From an uncultured Lachnospiraceae bacterium (GTDB taxonomy: Bacteria; Bacillota_A; Clostridia; Lachnospirales; Lachnospiraceae): a stretch of DNA of 7,284 nt. The stretch lies in the NCBI GenBank assembly GCA_902795985.1, contig CADBNG010000133.1, positions 1 to 7,284 of the forward strand, written 5' to 3'. Positions within the stretch are counted from its first letter, which is position 1; each line of letters begins with the position of its first letter. Position numbers and translations under genes: made by a program. Shown here piece by piece: positions 1 through 5,635 of the stretch. The notes under the pieces were generated by a model. The model saw nothing but the letters and a program-made list of their open reading frames with translations. It searched no databases and was not told the origin of the DNA.

Positions 1-90
1 GAAGAAGCCCAGCGTCAGGCGGAGGAAGCCCAGCGCCAGGCCGAAGAAGAAGCCCAGCGCGCTGCCGAAGAAGAAGCCCAGCGCCAGGCG
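1..90 (+). repeat. Degenerate 21-24 bp coding repeat (EEAQRQA units)
   Basis: There are four tandem units at 1-21, 22-42, 43-66 and 67-90. They encode EEAQRQA, EEAQRQA, EEEAQRAA and EEEAQRQA. The core gaagcccagcg recurs almost unchanged. The alternating Glu and Gln/Arg/Ala pattern predicts a long charged helix or coiled coil acting as a stalk. More units probably lie to the left, and copy number could vary between strains. Confidence 0.85.
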
Positions 91-492
91 GAAGAAGAGC
101 AGCAGGAAGACCCCGGCGAGCCGGAAATCCCGGACGAACCGGAAATCCCGGACGAACCGGAATATTATTCCGAGACCGGCAACGCGGTCGTTGACCGCGG
201 ATTATCCTGGGTAGGACGCGCGGAATACGTCTGGGGAGGCTGCAGCCCGGGAGCCTTCGACTGTTCCGGTTTCGTATCCTATTGTATAACCGGCGCCTAT
301 GCCCGTCTCGGTACAACCTACACGTTCATGGGTTACACGCAGGTTTCCGATCCGCAGCCCGGTGATATCTGCACAAGCGCGACACACTGCGGTATCTATA
401 TCGGCGGCGGCCAGATGGTGCATGCTTCCGATTACGGTGTCGGCGTCATTGTCAGTGACGTCCGCCCGGATATGATCTTCGTCCGTTATTAA
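1..492 (+). CDS. NlpC/P60 (C40) cell-wall peptidase, C-terminal part
   Basis: The frame is open from the first base to a TAA at 490-492, giving 163 residues with the N-terminus off the left edge. Residues 1-38 are a low-complexity stalk built from EEAQRQA-like units. A Pro/Glu linker follows (about 39-55, two exact PEIPDE units), then an NlpC/P60 domain (about 60-163). Known family features are visible: YVWGG before the nucleophile, DCSGF with catalytic Cys88, a PGD turn (120-122), the catalytic His129 in THCGIYIG and a third polar residue, His141, in QMVHAS. Such enzymes cleave D-Glu/diamino-acid bonds in peptidoglycan stem peptides, usually outside the cell. A signal peptide and any binding domains would lie off the edge. 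Four further Cys (81, 95, 124, 130) sit in the domain, which is many for a secreted protein. The family assignment is firm; the physiological role (remodelling, division, daughter-cell separation) is not visible. Confidence 0.92.
   Translation, partial: EEAQRQAEEAQRQAEEEAQRAAEEEAQRQAEEEQQEDPGEPEIPDEPEIPDEPEYYSETGNAVVDRGLSWVGRAEYVWGGCSPGAFDCSGFVSYCITGAYARLGTTYTFMGYTQVSDPQPGDICTSATHCGIYIGGGQMVHASDYGVGVIVSDVRPDMIFVRY
121..156 (+). repeat. Perfect 18 bp tandem duplication (PEIPDE x2)
   Basis: Bases 121-138 and 139-156 are identical and encode PEIPDE twice, followed by a partial third unit (PE). The repeat forms an acidic, proline-rich linker between the helical stalk and the catalytic domain of the peptidase. 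Confidence 0.9.
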
Positions 493-543
493 CCCGGGCT
501 GTCCGTATGTAATACGTAAAAACAGAAAACCGTGTCTTTATCA

Positions 544-570
544 GGCTGTCGCTGCTGCGGCAGCCTTTTT
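544..570 (+). terminator. Intrinsic terminator of the NlpC/P60 gene
   Basis: Arms 544-551 (ggctgtcg) and 558-565 (cggcagcc) form an 8 bp stem with one G-U pair and a 6-nt loop. A run of five T (566-570) follows at once. It lies 51 bp after the stop codon. An 11 bp direct repeat (550-560 and 571-581) creates a competing hairpin with the downstream copy. Confidence 0.85.
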
Positions 571-659
571 CGCTGCTGCGGATTTCATATGGTGAGGCAT
601 TCCTTTTTTATCCGGGATTTCTTTTGTTTTCCTACACGAAAATGCGAATTTTTTTTGTC

Positions 660-686
660 AAAAACGCCGTAAAATCACGGTTTTTT
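660..686 (+). other. AT-flanked hairpin in the carD upstream region
   Basis: Bases 661-670 (aaaacgccgt) can pair with 677-686 (acggtttttt) around the loop aaaatc, with one mismatch and one wobble pair. The core is only 4 bp, with A and T tracts outside it. It could be a weak second terminator behind 544-570, or simply chance pairing in AT-rich upstream DNA. It lies just before the carD promoter. Confidence 0.35.
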
Positions 687-719
687 CATAATTTCCCCCT
701 TATTTTCCGACCGGAAAGA

Positions 720-728
720 TGCTATAAT
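720..728 (+). promoter_or_regulatory. Extended -10 promoter for carD-nadE
   Basis: The sequence TGC followed by TATAAT (723-728) is a perfect sigma-A -10 hexamer with an extended TGn element. No good -35 is present at 16-18 bp spacing (the best candidate is ttattt at 700-705), as is common for extended -10 promoters. A transcript starting near 735 would leave a leader of about 25 nt containing the ribosome binding site GTGAGGA at 746-752, with GAGG ending 8 nt before the start codon. Confidence 0.75.
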
Positions 729-759
729 TTACCAAGATATAAAAAGTGAGGAAAAGCAA

Positions 760-1257
760 ATGTTTCAAGCCGGAGATTATGTAATTAAACCGAATACCGG
801 CATTTGCAGGATCACAGAGATCGTACAGATGGATCTGCTCGGCGATGGCGAAAAGGCTTACTATCAGCTTCATCCCGTCAGTGATACCCGTTCGACCCTC
901 TATGTTACGGTAGACGCAGACCGGAAGAGGCTGCGTGCCGCCATGAACAAAGAAGAGGCCATGGATTTCATCCGCAGGATCCCGGACATGGCAGTGGCCT
1001 GGGTCGCTAATGAAAAACTTCGAGAGCAGACCTATAAAGACGCCTTCCGCACCAATGAGGCGGAAGACCTTGTATCGATCATCAAAAACATGTATCTTCG
1101 CAAACAGGAACGGCTTGCCGCGGGTAAAAAAATCACAGCCACGGACGACAAGTATTTCCAGCAGGCTGAGAACATTCTTTACTCCGAGCTGGCAGTTTCA
1201 CTCGGCATTCAGGTTGGTGAGGTCAGATCTTTGATCTCCGAAACAATCGAAAAGTAA
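760..1257 (+). CDS. CarD/CdnL-family transcriptional regulator
   Basis: This 165-residue protein has the CarD/CdnL family size and layout. Residues 1-60 (MFQAGDYVIKPNTGICRITE and on) match the RNA polymerase-interacting domain, a Tudor-like beta fold shared with the transcription-repair factor Mfd. Residues 64-165 are a predicted all-helical C-terminal domain. Family members bind the RNA polymerase beta subunit, and the helical domain stabilises the open promoter complex. Trp81 is a plausible counterpart of the Trp that wedges into the upstream edge of the bubble in mycobacterial CarD; that match is by eye only. The start is supported by GTGAGGA 8 nt upstream and the typical family N-terminus. 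A good extended -10 promoter precedes it, and nadE follows after 19 bp, suggesting co-transcription. Firmicutes often carry several CarD-like paralogues with unknown targets, so the genes it controls cannot be named. Confidence 0.92.
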   Translation: MFQAGDYVIKPNTGICRITEIVQMDLLGDGEKAYYQLHPVSDTRSTLYVTVDADRKRLRAAMNKEEAMDFIRRIPDMAVAWVANEKLREQTYKDAFRTNEAEDLVSIIKNMYLRKQERLAAGKKITATDDKYFQQAENILYSELAVSLGIQVGEVRSLISETIEK

Positions 1258-1258
1258 C

Positions 1259-1284
1259 AAAGGACGGAAATGAAAAATGCGTGA
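1259..1284 (+). promoter_or_regulatory. nadE ribosome binding site with overlapping four-codon ORF
   Basis: The only Shine-Dalgarno candidate is AAAGGA at 1259-1264. It lies 12 nt before the nadE ATG (1277) but 5 nt before an out-of-frame ATG at 1270. That ATG reads Met-Lys-Asn-Ala and stops at TGA 1282-1284, overlapping the first nadE codons. The nadE frame has an in-frame TGA at 1271-1273, so nadE cannot start further upstream. Termination at 1282 followed by re-initiation at 1277 is possible. GG at 1266-1267 could instead give a weak, closer site for nadE. Confidence 0.5.
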
Positions 1285-3190
1285 CGGTTTCATCAAGGCA
1301 GCCGCGGCGACCCCGACCATCGTGGTGGCGGACTGCATAACTAATTCTGAGGAAATTTTGAGGCTTGTAAAGGAGATGGAATCCGAAAACGCCGGGATCA
1401 TGGTCTTTCCGGAGCTGTCCGTAACCGGCAGTACCTGCGGAGATCTTTTCCATCAGAGCACCCTGCTGGAATGCGCGAAAGAGCGCCTGCTCTGGCTTGC
1501 GCAGGAAACGGAAGCAGTGGATGCGCTGATCGTCGCAGGTCTTCCCCTGGAGGTATCGGGACGGCTTTATAATGCTGCCGCCTTTCTGAACCGGGGGCAG
1601 ATCCTTGGCGTTGTACCGAAAACCTGGCTGGCCGATCACGGCGGATCCTGCGATTCCAGGTATTTTGCCCCGGCGCCGGAAGAAACCGGAACGGTCCTCC
1701 TGGGCGGGGAAGAAGTGCCCTTTGGAACCCGTCTTTTATTCGTGTGTGAAGAAATGAAGGAGCTGGTCCTTGCCTGTGAGATCTGCGAGGATCTCTGGGC
1801 GCCGGATCCTCCTGGAATTCTCCATGCGCTGGCCGGAGCAACGGTGATTGTCAATCCTTCGGCCGGCGGTGAATATACCGGGAAAGACACGTACCGCCGG
1901 GCTCTTGTTCAGGGCCAGTCGGCCCGCCTGATCTGCGGATACGTTTATGCCTCCGCCGGAGAGGGAGAGTCTACGACGGACCTGGTCTTTGCCGGACATA
2001 ACCTGATCTGCGAGAGAGGACGGATCCTCGCGGAAGCGCCCCGGTTCCGGAACCAGACCATCCTGACCGAACTGGATGTAAAAAGACTGGTAACGGAACG
2101 AAGAGTATCCTCCATGATCCCGGTGGAAAGCCGGGAGGATTATACGGTGGTGCCCTTCCATCTGGAACCGCAGGAAACGGTCCTGACCCGGACGTATAAT
2201 CCGATGCCTTTTGTTCCGGCAGACGAAGAAGAACGCCGGAACCGGTGCGAAGAAATCCTGAACATCCAGGCTCTCGGCCTGAAAAAAAGACTTGCCCATG
2301 CCCATTGCAGCACTGCCGTCATCGGTATTTCCGGCGGACTGGATTCCACGCTGGCCCTGCTGGTTACCGCAAGGGCTTTCGACATGCTGGGAATGGACCG
2401 CAGTTCCATTTATGCCGTGACCATGCCCTGCTTCGGTACGACGGACCGTACGTACCGGAATGCCTGTGAGCTTTCCCTGAGGCTGGGGGCGGTATTAAAA
2501 GAGGTGGATATCAAAGAATCGGTGACCCTTCATTTCAGGGATATCGGTCATGATCCGGAGCAGAAGAACGTGACGTATGAAAACAGCCAGGCCCGGGAAC
2601 GGACCCAGGTCCTGATGGATCTGGCCAATGACATCAACGGCCTGGTGGTGGGAACCGGCGACCTTTCGGAACTGGCCCTCGGATGGGCCACCTATAACGG
2701 GGATCATATGTCCATGTACGGCGTCAACGCAGGCGTCCCGAAGACCCTGATCCGTCATGTGGTCCGTTATTATGCGGACACCTGCGGGGATGAAGCCCTG
2801 GCAGAGCGTCTGTATGATATTCTGGATACCCCGGTCAGTCCGGAACTGCTGCCGCCGCAGGACGGCAAAATCGCCCAGAAAACGGAAGATCTGGTCGGCC
2901 CCTACGAACTGCACGACTTCTTCCTGTACTATATGCTCCGTGCGGGATTTGAACCTGCCAAGATCGACCGCATCGCGCAGAAAACGTTTGCCGGAAAGTA
3001 TGATCAGGAAACGATCCGGAAGTGGCTGAAAAACTTCTATCGGAGATTTTTCACCCAGCAGTTCAAGCGCTCCTGTCTTGCGGACGGGCCGAAGGTCGGA
3101 ACGGTGGGTCTTTCTCCCAGAGGAGATCTGCGGATGCCCAGCGATGCCAGCGCGCGGATCTGGCTGGAGCAGGTGGAACAACTGAACTGA
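1277..3190 (+). CDS. nadE: NAD+ synthase, glutamine-hydrolysing
   Basis: NadE carries out the last step of NAD+ synthesis. It adenylates nicotinate adenine dinucleotide with ATP and amidates it with ammonia from glutamine (EC 6.3.5.1) in the cytoplasm. The 637 residues show the two-domain long form. An N-terminal nitrilase-type glutaminase (about 5-270) has the Glu-Lys-Cys triad: Glu46 in FPELSVTG, Lys115 in VVPKTW and Cys170 in CEICEDLW. A C-terminal synthetase (about 325-637) has the P-loop SGGLDST at 352-358 that binds ATP pyrophosphate, plus VVGTGDLSELALGW and the NAGVPKTL segment. The triad has the same spacing as in Mycobacterium tuberculosis NadE. Length is normal and no key residue is missing. 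The start is fixed by an upstream in-frame stop and by the conserved FIKAAAATP opening. It lies 19 bp behind carD and is followed by a terminator-like hairpin. Confidence 0.97.
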   Translation: MRDGFIKAAAATPTIVVADCITNSEEILRLVKEMESENAGIMVFPELSVTGSTCGDLFHQSTLLECAKERLLWLAQETEAVDALIVAGLPLEVSGRLYNAAAFLNRGQILGVVPKTWLADHGGSCDSRYFAPAPEETGTVLLGGEEVPFGTRLLFVCEEMKELVLACEICEDLWAPDPPGILHALAGATVIVNPSAGGEYTGKDTYRRALVQGQSARLICGYVYASAGEGESTTDLVFAGHNLICERGRILAEAPRFRNQTILTELDVKRLVTERRVSSMIPVESREDYTVVPFHLEPQETVLTRTYNPMPFVPADEEERRNRCEEILNIQALGLKKRLAHAHCSTAVIGISGGLDSTLALLVTARAFDMLGMDRSSIYAVTMPCFGTTDRTYRNACELSLRLGAVLKEVDIKESVTLHFRDIGHDPEQKNVTYENSQARERTQVLMDLANDINGLVVGTGDLSELALGWATYNGDHMSMYGVNAGVPKTLIRHVVRYYADTCGDEALAERLYDILDTPVSPELLPPQDGKIAQKTEDLVGPYELHDFFLYYMLRAGFEPAKIDRIAQKTFAGKYDQETIRKWLKNFYRRFFTQQFKRSCLADGPKVGTVGLSPRGDLRMPSDASARIWLEQVEQLN

Positions 3191-3197
3191 CAAAAGC

Positions 3198-3234
3198 AAA
3201 GGCCTGATCCTTTCCAAAAGAATGAGGCCTTTTT
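3198..3234 (+). terminator. Intrinsic terminator after nadE
   Basis: Arms 3198-3205 (aaaggcct) and 3225-3232 (aggccttt) pair perfectly over 8 bp. The 19-nt interior can pair further (ctttccaaaag core) to make one long hairpin. The T run 3230-3234 completes the terminator. It starts 8 bp after the nadE stop and lies between nadE and rsmA, which are on the same strand. Confidence 0.8.
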
Positions 3235-3247
3235 CAATGGAAGAACT

Positions 3248-3272
3248 CCGGGACCGGAAGAATCGTTCCCGG
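3248..3272 (+). promoter_or_regulatory. Hairpin in the rsmA leader
   Basis: Bases 3248-3253 (ccggga) and 3267-3272 (tcccgg) form a perfect 6 bp GC-rich stem with a 13-nt loop. It ends 10 nt before the rsmA ribosome binding site (AAAGGA, 3283-3288). No T run follows, so it is not a terminator. A role in leader structure is possible but unproven. Confidence 0.4.
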
Positions 3273-3293
3273 CAGGAAACAGAAAGGACAGAT

Positions 3294-4160
3294 ATGCAGG
3301 TCAGACCATGGCTGGGCACCGCCCCGGCGACCCTGGGGATCCTGAAAAAACATAATATCCGGATCAAGAAAAAGTACGGCCAGAATTTCCTGATTGACGG
3401 AAATGCACTGGAGCAGATTGCTGCGGCCGCGGGCATCACCAAAGAGGATCTGGTGCTGGAAATCGGACCCGGGATCGGGACATTAACTCAATATCTTGCT
3501 TTCGCCGCCAGGGAAGTGATCGCCGTTGAGATCGATACATCCCTTCAGCCGGTACTGGCGGATACCCTTGTAGGGTGCGATAATGTGACGGTTCTGTTTC
3601 AGGATATTCTGAAGACGGATATTGCCGCCATTGCGGAAGAAAAAAACGGCGGAAAACCGATCAAAGTCGTTTCCAATCTGCCCTATTATATTACAACACC
3701 CATTATCCTTTCCCTGCTGGAAAGCCATGTTCCGGTTTCTTCCATGACCTTTATGGTACAGAAGGAAGTGGCGGACCGCATGGCTGCGTCTCCGGGAGGA
3801 AAGGATTACGGAGCCCTGACGCTGGCCGTACAGTATTACTGCAGTATTCAAAAGAATCTGGATGTGCCTCCGTCCTGCTTCATTCCACGGCCGGAGGTGA
3901 CCAGCAGTGTGGTAACACTGACGTCACGGGAAGAAAAAACGCCGGTCCGGAGCGAAGAGCAGCTTTTCAGGGTGATCCGGGCAGCCTTCTCCATGAGAAG
4001 AAAAACGCTGGTGAACTGCCTGGCGGCCAGCGCGGAGATCCCTTTGGGAAAAGAGGAAGCAAAGAGTCTTCTCGAAGAGGAAGGGCTGGATCCGAATATC
4101 CGGGGTGAAGCGCTTTCCCTGGAACAGTTTGCCCGCCTTTCCGACCGGATCGGGGAATAA
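3294..4160 (+). CDS. rsmA: 16S rRNA dimethyladenosine transferase
   Basis: RsmA (KsgA) uses S-adenosylmethionine to dimethylate two adjacent adenines near the 3' end of 16S rRNA (A1518 and A1519 in E. coli) late in small-subunit assembly (EC 2.1.1.182). The 288 residues match the family length. Visible motifs are KKYGQNFLID (26-35), the SAM-binding EIGPGIGTLT (56-65), the acidic ribose contact in AVEID (77-81), QD at 103-104, the catalytic NLPYYI (128-133) and CFIPRPEVTSSV (195-206). The small C-terminal domain holds FSMRRKTL and RGEALSLEQFARLSD. The frame is open back to an ATG at 3222, but that codon lies inside the nadE terminator. The ATG at 3294 has AAAGGA 5 nt upstream and gives the usual short N-terminus, so it was chosen. 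No promoter is visible in the 59 bp after the terminator, so read-through from carD-nadE or a promoter inside nadE is needed. Confidence 0.96.
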   Translation: MQVRPWLGTAPATLGILKKHNIRIKKKYGQNFLIDGNALEQIAAAAGITKEDLVLEIGPGIGTLTQYLAFAAREVIAVEIDTSLQPVLADTLVGCDNVTVLFQDILKTDIAAIAEEKNGGKPIKVVSNLPYYITTPIILSLLESHVPVSSMTFMVQKEVADRMAASPGGKDYGALTLAVQYYCSIQKNLDVPPSCFIPRPEVTSSVVTLTSREEKTPVRSEEQLFRVIRAAFSMRRKTLVNCLAASAEIPLGKEEAKSLLEEEGLDPNIRGEALSLEQFARLSDRIGE

Positions 4161-4241
4161 TAGACACGGAACAGTATTGCTTCTCTGCAAATAATAAAAC
4201 AGCCAGCCGGAAACGTATCGGACAGTCTCCGGCAGCAACAA

Positions 4242-4269
4242 AAAAACCGCTGAACCTCCAGCGGTTTTT
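4242..4269. terminator. Bidirectional intrinsic terminator (rsmA and argD)
   Basis: Arms 4242-4252 (aaaaaccgctg) and 4259-4269 (cagcggttttt) pair perfectly over 11 bp with a 6-nt loop. The plus strand ends in five T. The minus strand ends in seven T, because A occupies 4240-4246. It can therefore stop rsmA transcripts, and also argJBD transcripts about 175 nt after the argD stop. Confidence 0.92.
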
Positions 4270-4275
4270 CTGTAT

Positions 4276-4304
4276 GGAACTGCACAGCATCAGTTCCGAT
4301 TTTT
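4276..4304 (+). terminator. Second terminator-like hairpin after rsmA
   Basis: GGAACTG (4276-4282) pairs perfectly with CAGTTCC (4291-4297) around an 8-nt loop. Five T (4300-4304) follow after a 2-nt gap. The stem is only moderately stable. It would act as a backup for the plus strand 7 bp behind the bidirectional terminator. Confidence 0.5.
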
Positions 4305-4330
4305 AAAAAGGAAGGAGAACCGACGAATCG

Positions 4331-4366
4331 GTAAATGAAAAAGAGTACTTGTCTTTTTACATTTAC
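4331..4366. repeat. 36-nt near-perfect AT-rich inverted repeat
   Basis: The left arm 4331-4344 (gtaaatgaaaaaga) pairs with 4352-4358 (tcttttt) and 4360-4366 (catttac). This gives 14 bp with a single bulged A at 4359 and a 7-nt loop, gtacttg. Neither strand has a T run directly after the stem, so it is not a standard terminator. It lies in the 3' untranslated region of the argD transcript, about 80 bp past the argD stop. Function is unknown; RNA-end protection, a processing site or a remnant of a small mobile repeat are all possible. Confidence 0.6.
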
Positions 4367-4443
4367 AGAATAAGCCGGAATTGTGAGGACAAAATGTGCG
4401 GCTTGTTACTAAAATGTTAACAAATCGTGAACATCCGACCCCG

Positions 4444-5616
4444 TCAGTTGGCACAGCCTTCCTTAATGACTGCAAGCGCCTTTTCGAGAACGTCCATGGG
4501 AATGTTCAGGGCGGGCAGCAGGCGGATCTTGTCTTTTGCGGTAAGGCACAGGACCCCGTGCTCCATGCAGTAGGCCAGCACTTCCGACGCCGGCTTTTTC
4601 GTTTTGATTCCCAGCATCAGGCCCATGCCGGTGACTCCCTCGATTCCTTCGGCATCTTTGAAATACTCAAAGACAAAACGGCTTTTTTCCCGGACTTCCT
4701 CCAGCAGTTTATCATCGATACGGTTTACGATGGAAAGCGCGGCAGCGCAGGAGACCGGATTTCCGCCGAAGGTGGAAGCGTGTTCCCCGAAGCCCAGGGC
4801 TTCCTTCGTTTTCTCCGAGAAGAGGGTGGCTCCGATCGGAAGACCGCCGGCCAGGCCTTTGGCGGTGGAAACGATATCGGGATGAATGCCGTAATTCATA
4901 TAAGCATAGAGCTGTCCGGTCCTTCCGTTTCCGGTCTGGACTTCATCCACCATCATCAGGATGTCATTCTCCTTCGCAAAAGCCTCCACGCCTCTGACGT
5001 ATTCTTCGGAAAGAGGAACAACACCGCCTTCGCCCTGAATGCATTCGATCAGGATGCCGGCGACTTTATTTTCAGAGCACAGCCGTTTCAGGTCTTCGAG
5101 ATTCTCCGGCTCGGCGTGAACAAAGCCCGGCGTCAGCGGCTGGAACAGTTCATGATAATGTTCCTGTCCGGTGGCGGAAAGGGTGGTGATCGTCCGGCCG
5201 TGGAAGCTGTTCTTCAGAGTGACGATGGTATAGCAGTCGCTCCCTTTGTGGTCCGCGGCGTATTTGCGGGCCGCCTTGATGGAGCATTCATTGGACTCCG
5301 CTCCGGAATTGGAGAAAAAGACCCGGGACATACCGGTTTTCTCGCACAGCAGCTGCGCCAGACGCGCGCAGGGCTCGGTGTAGTACAGGTTCGACATATG
5401 CTGGATTTTGCCGATCTGTTCGATCACGGCATTTTTCCAGGCTTCATCGGCGACTCCGAAAGATGTTACGCCGATGCCGCTGCCCAGATCGATGTATTCC
5501 TTACCGGAGGGATCGTACACCAGGGAACCCTGTCCGGAGACGATCTCCACGGGGAACCGCTTGTAGGTATTCATTACATATTGATTGTCGGTTGCGGTGA
5601 TGTTCGTCAGAGTCAT
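4444..5616 (-). CDS. argD: Acetylornithine aminotransferase
   Basis: ArgD is a pyridoxal-phosphate (PLP) enzyme that interconverts N-acetylglutamate semialdehyde plus glutamate and N-acetylornithine plus 2-oxoglutarate (EC 2.6.1.11), the fourth arginine step. The 390 residues match the class III aminotransferase family. Visible are the phosphate-binding SNSGAESNE (102-110), FHGRT (138-142), ECIQGEGGV (191-199), DEVQTGNGRTG (224-234) with the Asp that contacts the PLP ring nitrogen, and Lys253 in TAKGLAGGLPIGA as the Schiff-base lysine. STFGGNP (281-287) lies near the phosphate of the partner subunit. The start has AAAGGAGG 10 nt upstream, overlapping the end of argB by its first bases. It is the last gene of argJ-argB-argD, 16 bp after argB. 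Some family members also act on succinyl-diaminopimelate or ornithine; the operon favours the arginine role. Confidence 0.97.
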   Translation of the reverse strand: MTLTNITATDNQYVMNTYKRFPVEIVSGQGSLVYDPSGKEYIDLGSGIGVTSFGVADEAWKNAVIEQIGKIQHMSNLYYTEPCARLAQLLCEKTGMSRVFFSNSGAESNECSIKAARKYAADHKGSDCYTIVTLKNSFHGRTITTLSATGQEHYHELFQPLTPGFVHAEPENLEDLKRLCSENKVAGILIECIQGEGGVVPLSEEYVRGVEAFAKENDILMMVDEVQTGNGRTGQLYAYMNYGIHPDIVSTAKGLAGGLPIGATLFSEKTKEALGFGEHASTFGGNPVSCAAALSIVNRIDDKLLEEVREKSRFVFEYFKDAEGIEGVTGMGLMLGIKTKKPASEVLAYCMEHGVLCLTAKDKIRLLPALNIPMDVLEKALAVIKEGCAN

Positions 5617-5626
5617 TGCGGTTCGT

Positions 5627-5635
5627 CCTCCTTTA
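5627..5635 (-). promoter_or_regulatory. argB stop codon overlapping argD ribosome binding site
   Basis: On the minus strand the argB TAA (5635-5633) runs directly into AGGAGG, so the Shine-Dalgarno AAAGGAGG (5634-5627) uses the last two bases of the stop codon. A ribosome finishing argB would sit on the argD binding site, which suggests translational coupling of the two enzymes. Confidence 0.75.

Larger units (their letters stand above)
4161..4443. other. Convergent intergenic region rich in hairpins
   Basis: These 283 bp separate the ends of rsmA (plus) and argD (minus) and hold no convincing gene. Besides the structures listed separately, there is an inverted repeat GCCGGA/TCCGGC (4206-4211 and 4228-4233), a short ACCGA/TCGGT hairpin (4319-4332), and a 9 bp stem with one wobble pair between 4369-4377 and 4399-4407 (loop 21 nt). 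A 12-codon ATG-started frame at 4335-4373 lies inside the AT-rich hairpin. The purine-rich stretch at 4307-4316 is too far from it for a normal ribosome binding site. Confidence 0.7.

Noticed and set aside
2195..2200. TATAAT inside nadE as an internal promoter (also at 1568-1573)
   Set aside because: Both are plain Tyr-Asn codons with no suitable -35 at the right distance.
3187..3192. CTGACA as a -35 box for rsmA
   Set aside because: No -10 hexamer is found 16-18 bp downstream, and the region is occupied by the terminator stem.
3222..3293. Longer rsmA starting at 3222 with 24 extra residues
   Set aside because: That ATG lies within the terminator hairpin and lacks a ribosome binding site. 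The extra residues are not typical of the family, and the ATG at 3294 has AAAGGA 5 nt upstream.
2495..3442. 315-codon open frame on the minus strand inside nadE and rsmA
   Set aside because: It is antisense to two genes with clear catalytic motifs, crosses their boundary and shows no family features.
4335..4373. 12-residue peptide (MKKSTCLFTFTE) on the plus strand
   Set aside because: It lies inside the inverted repeat, its nearest purine-rich site is about 18 nt away, and no plus-strand gene follows that it could lead into.
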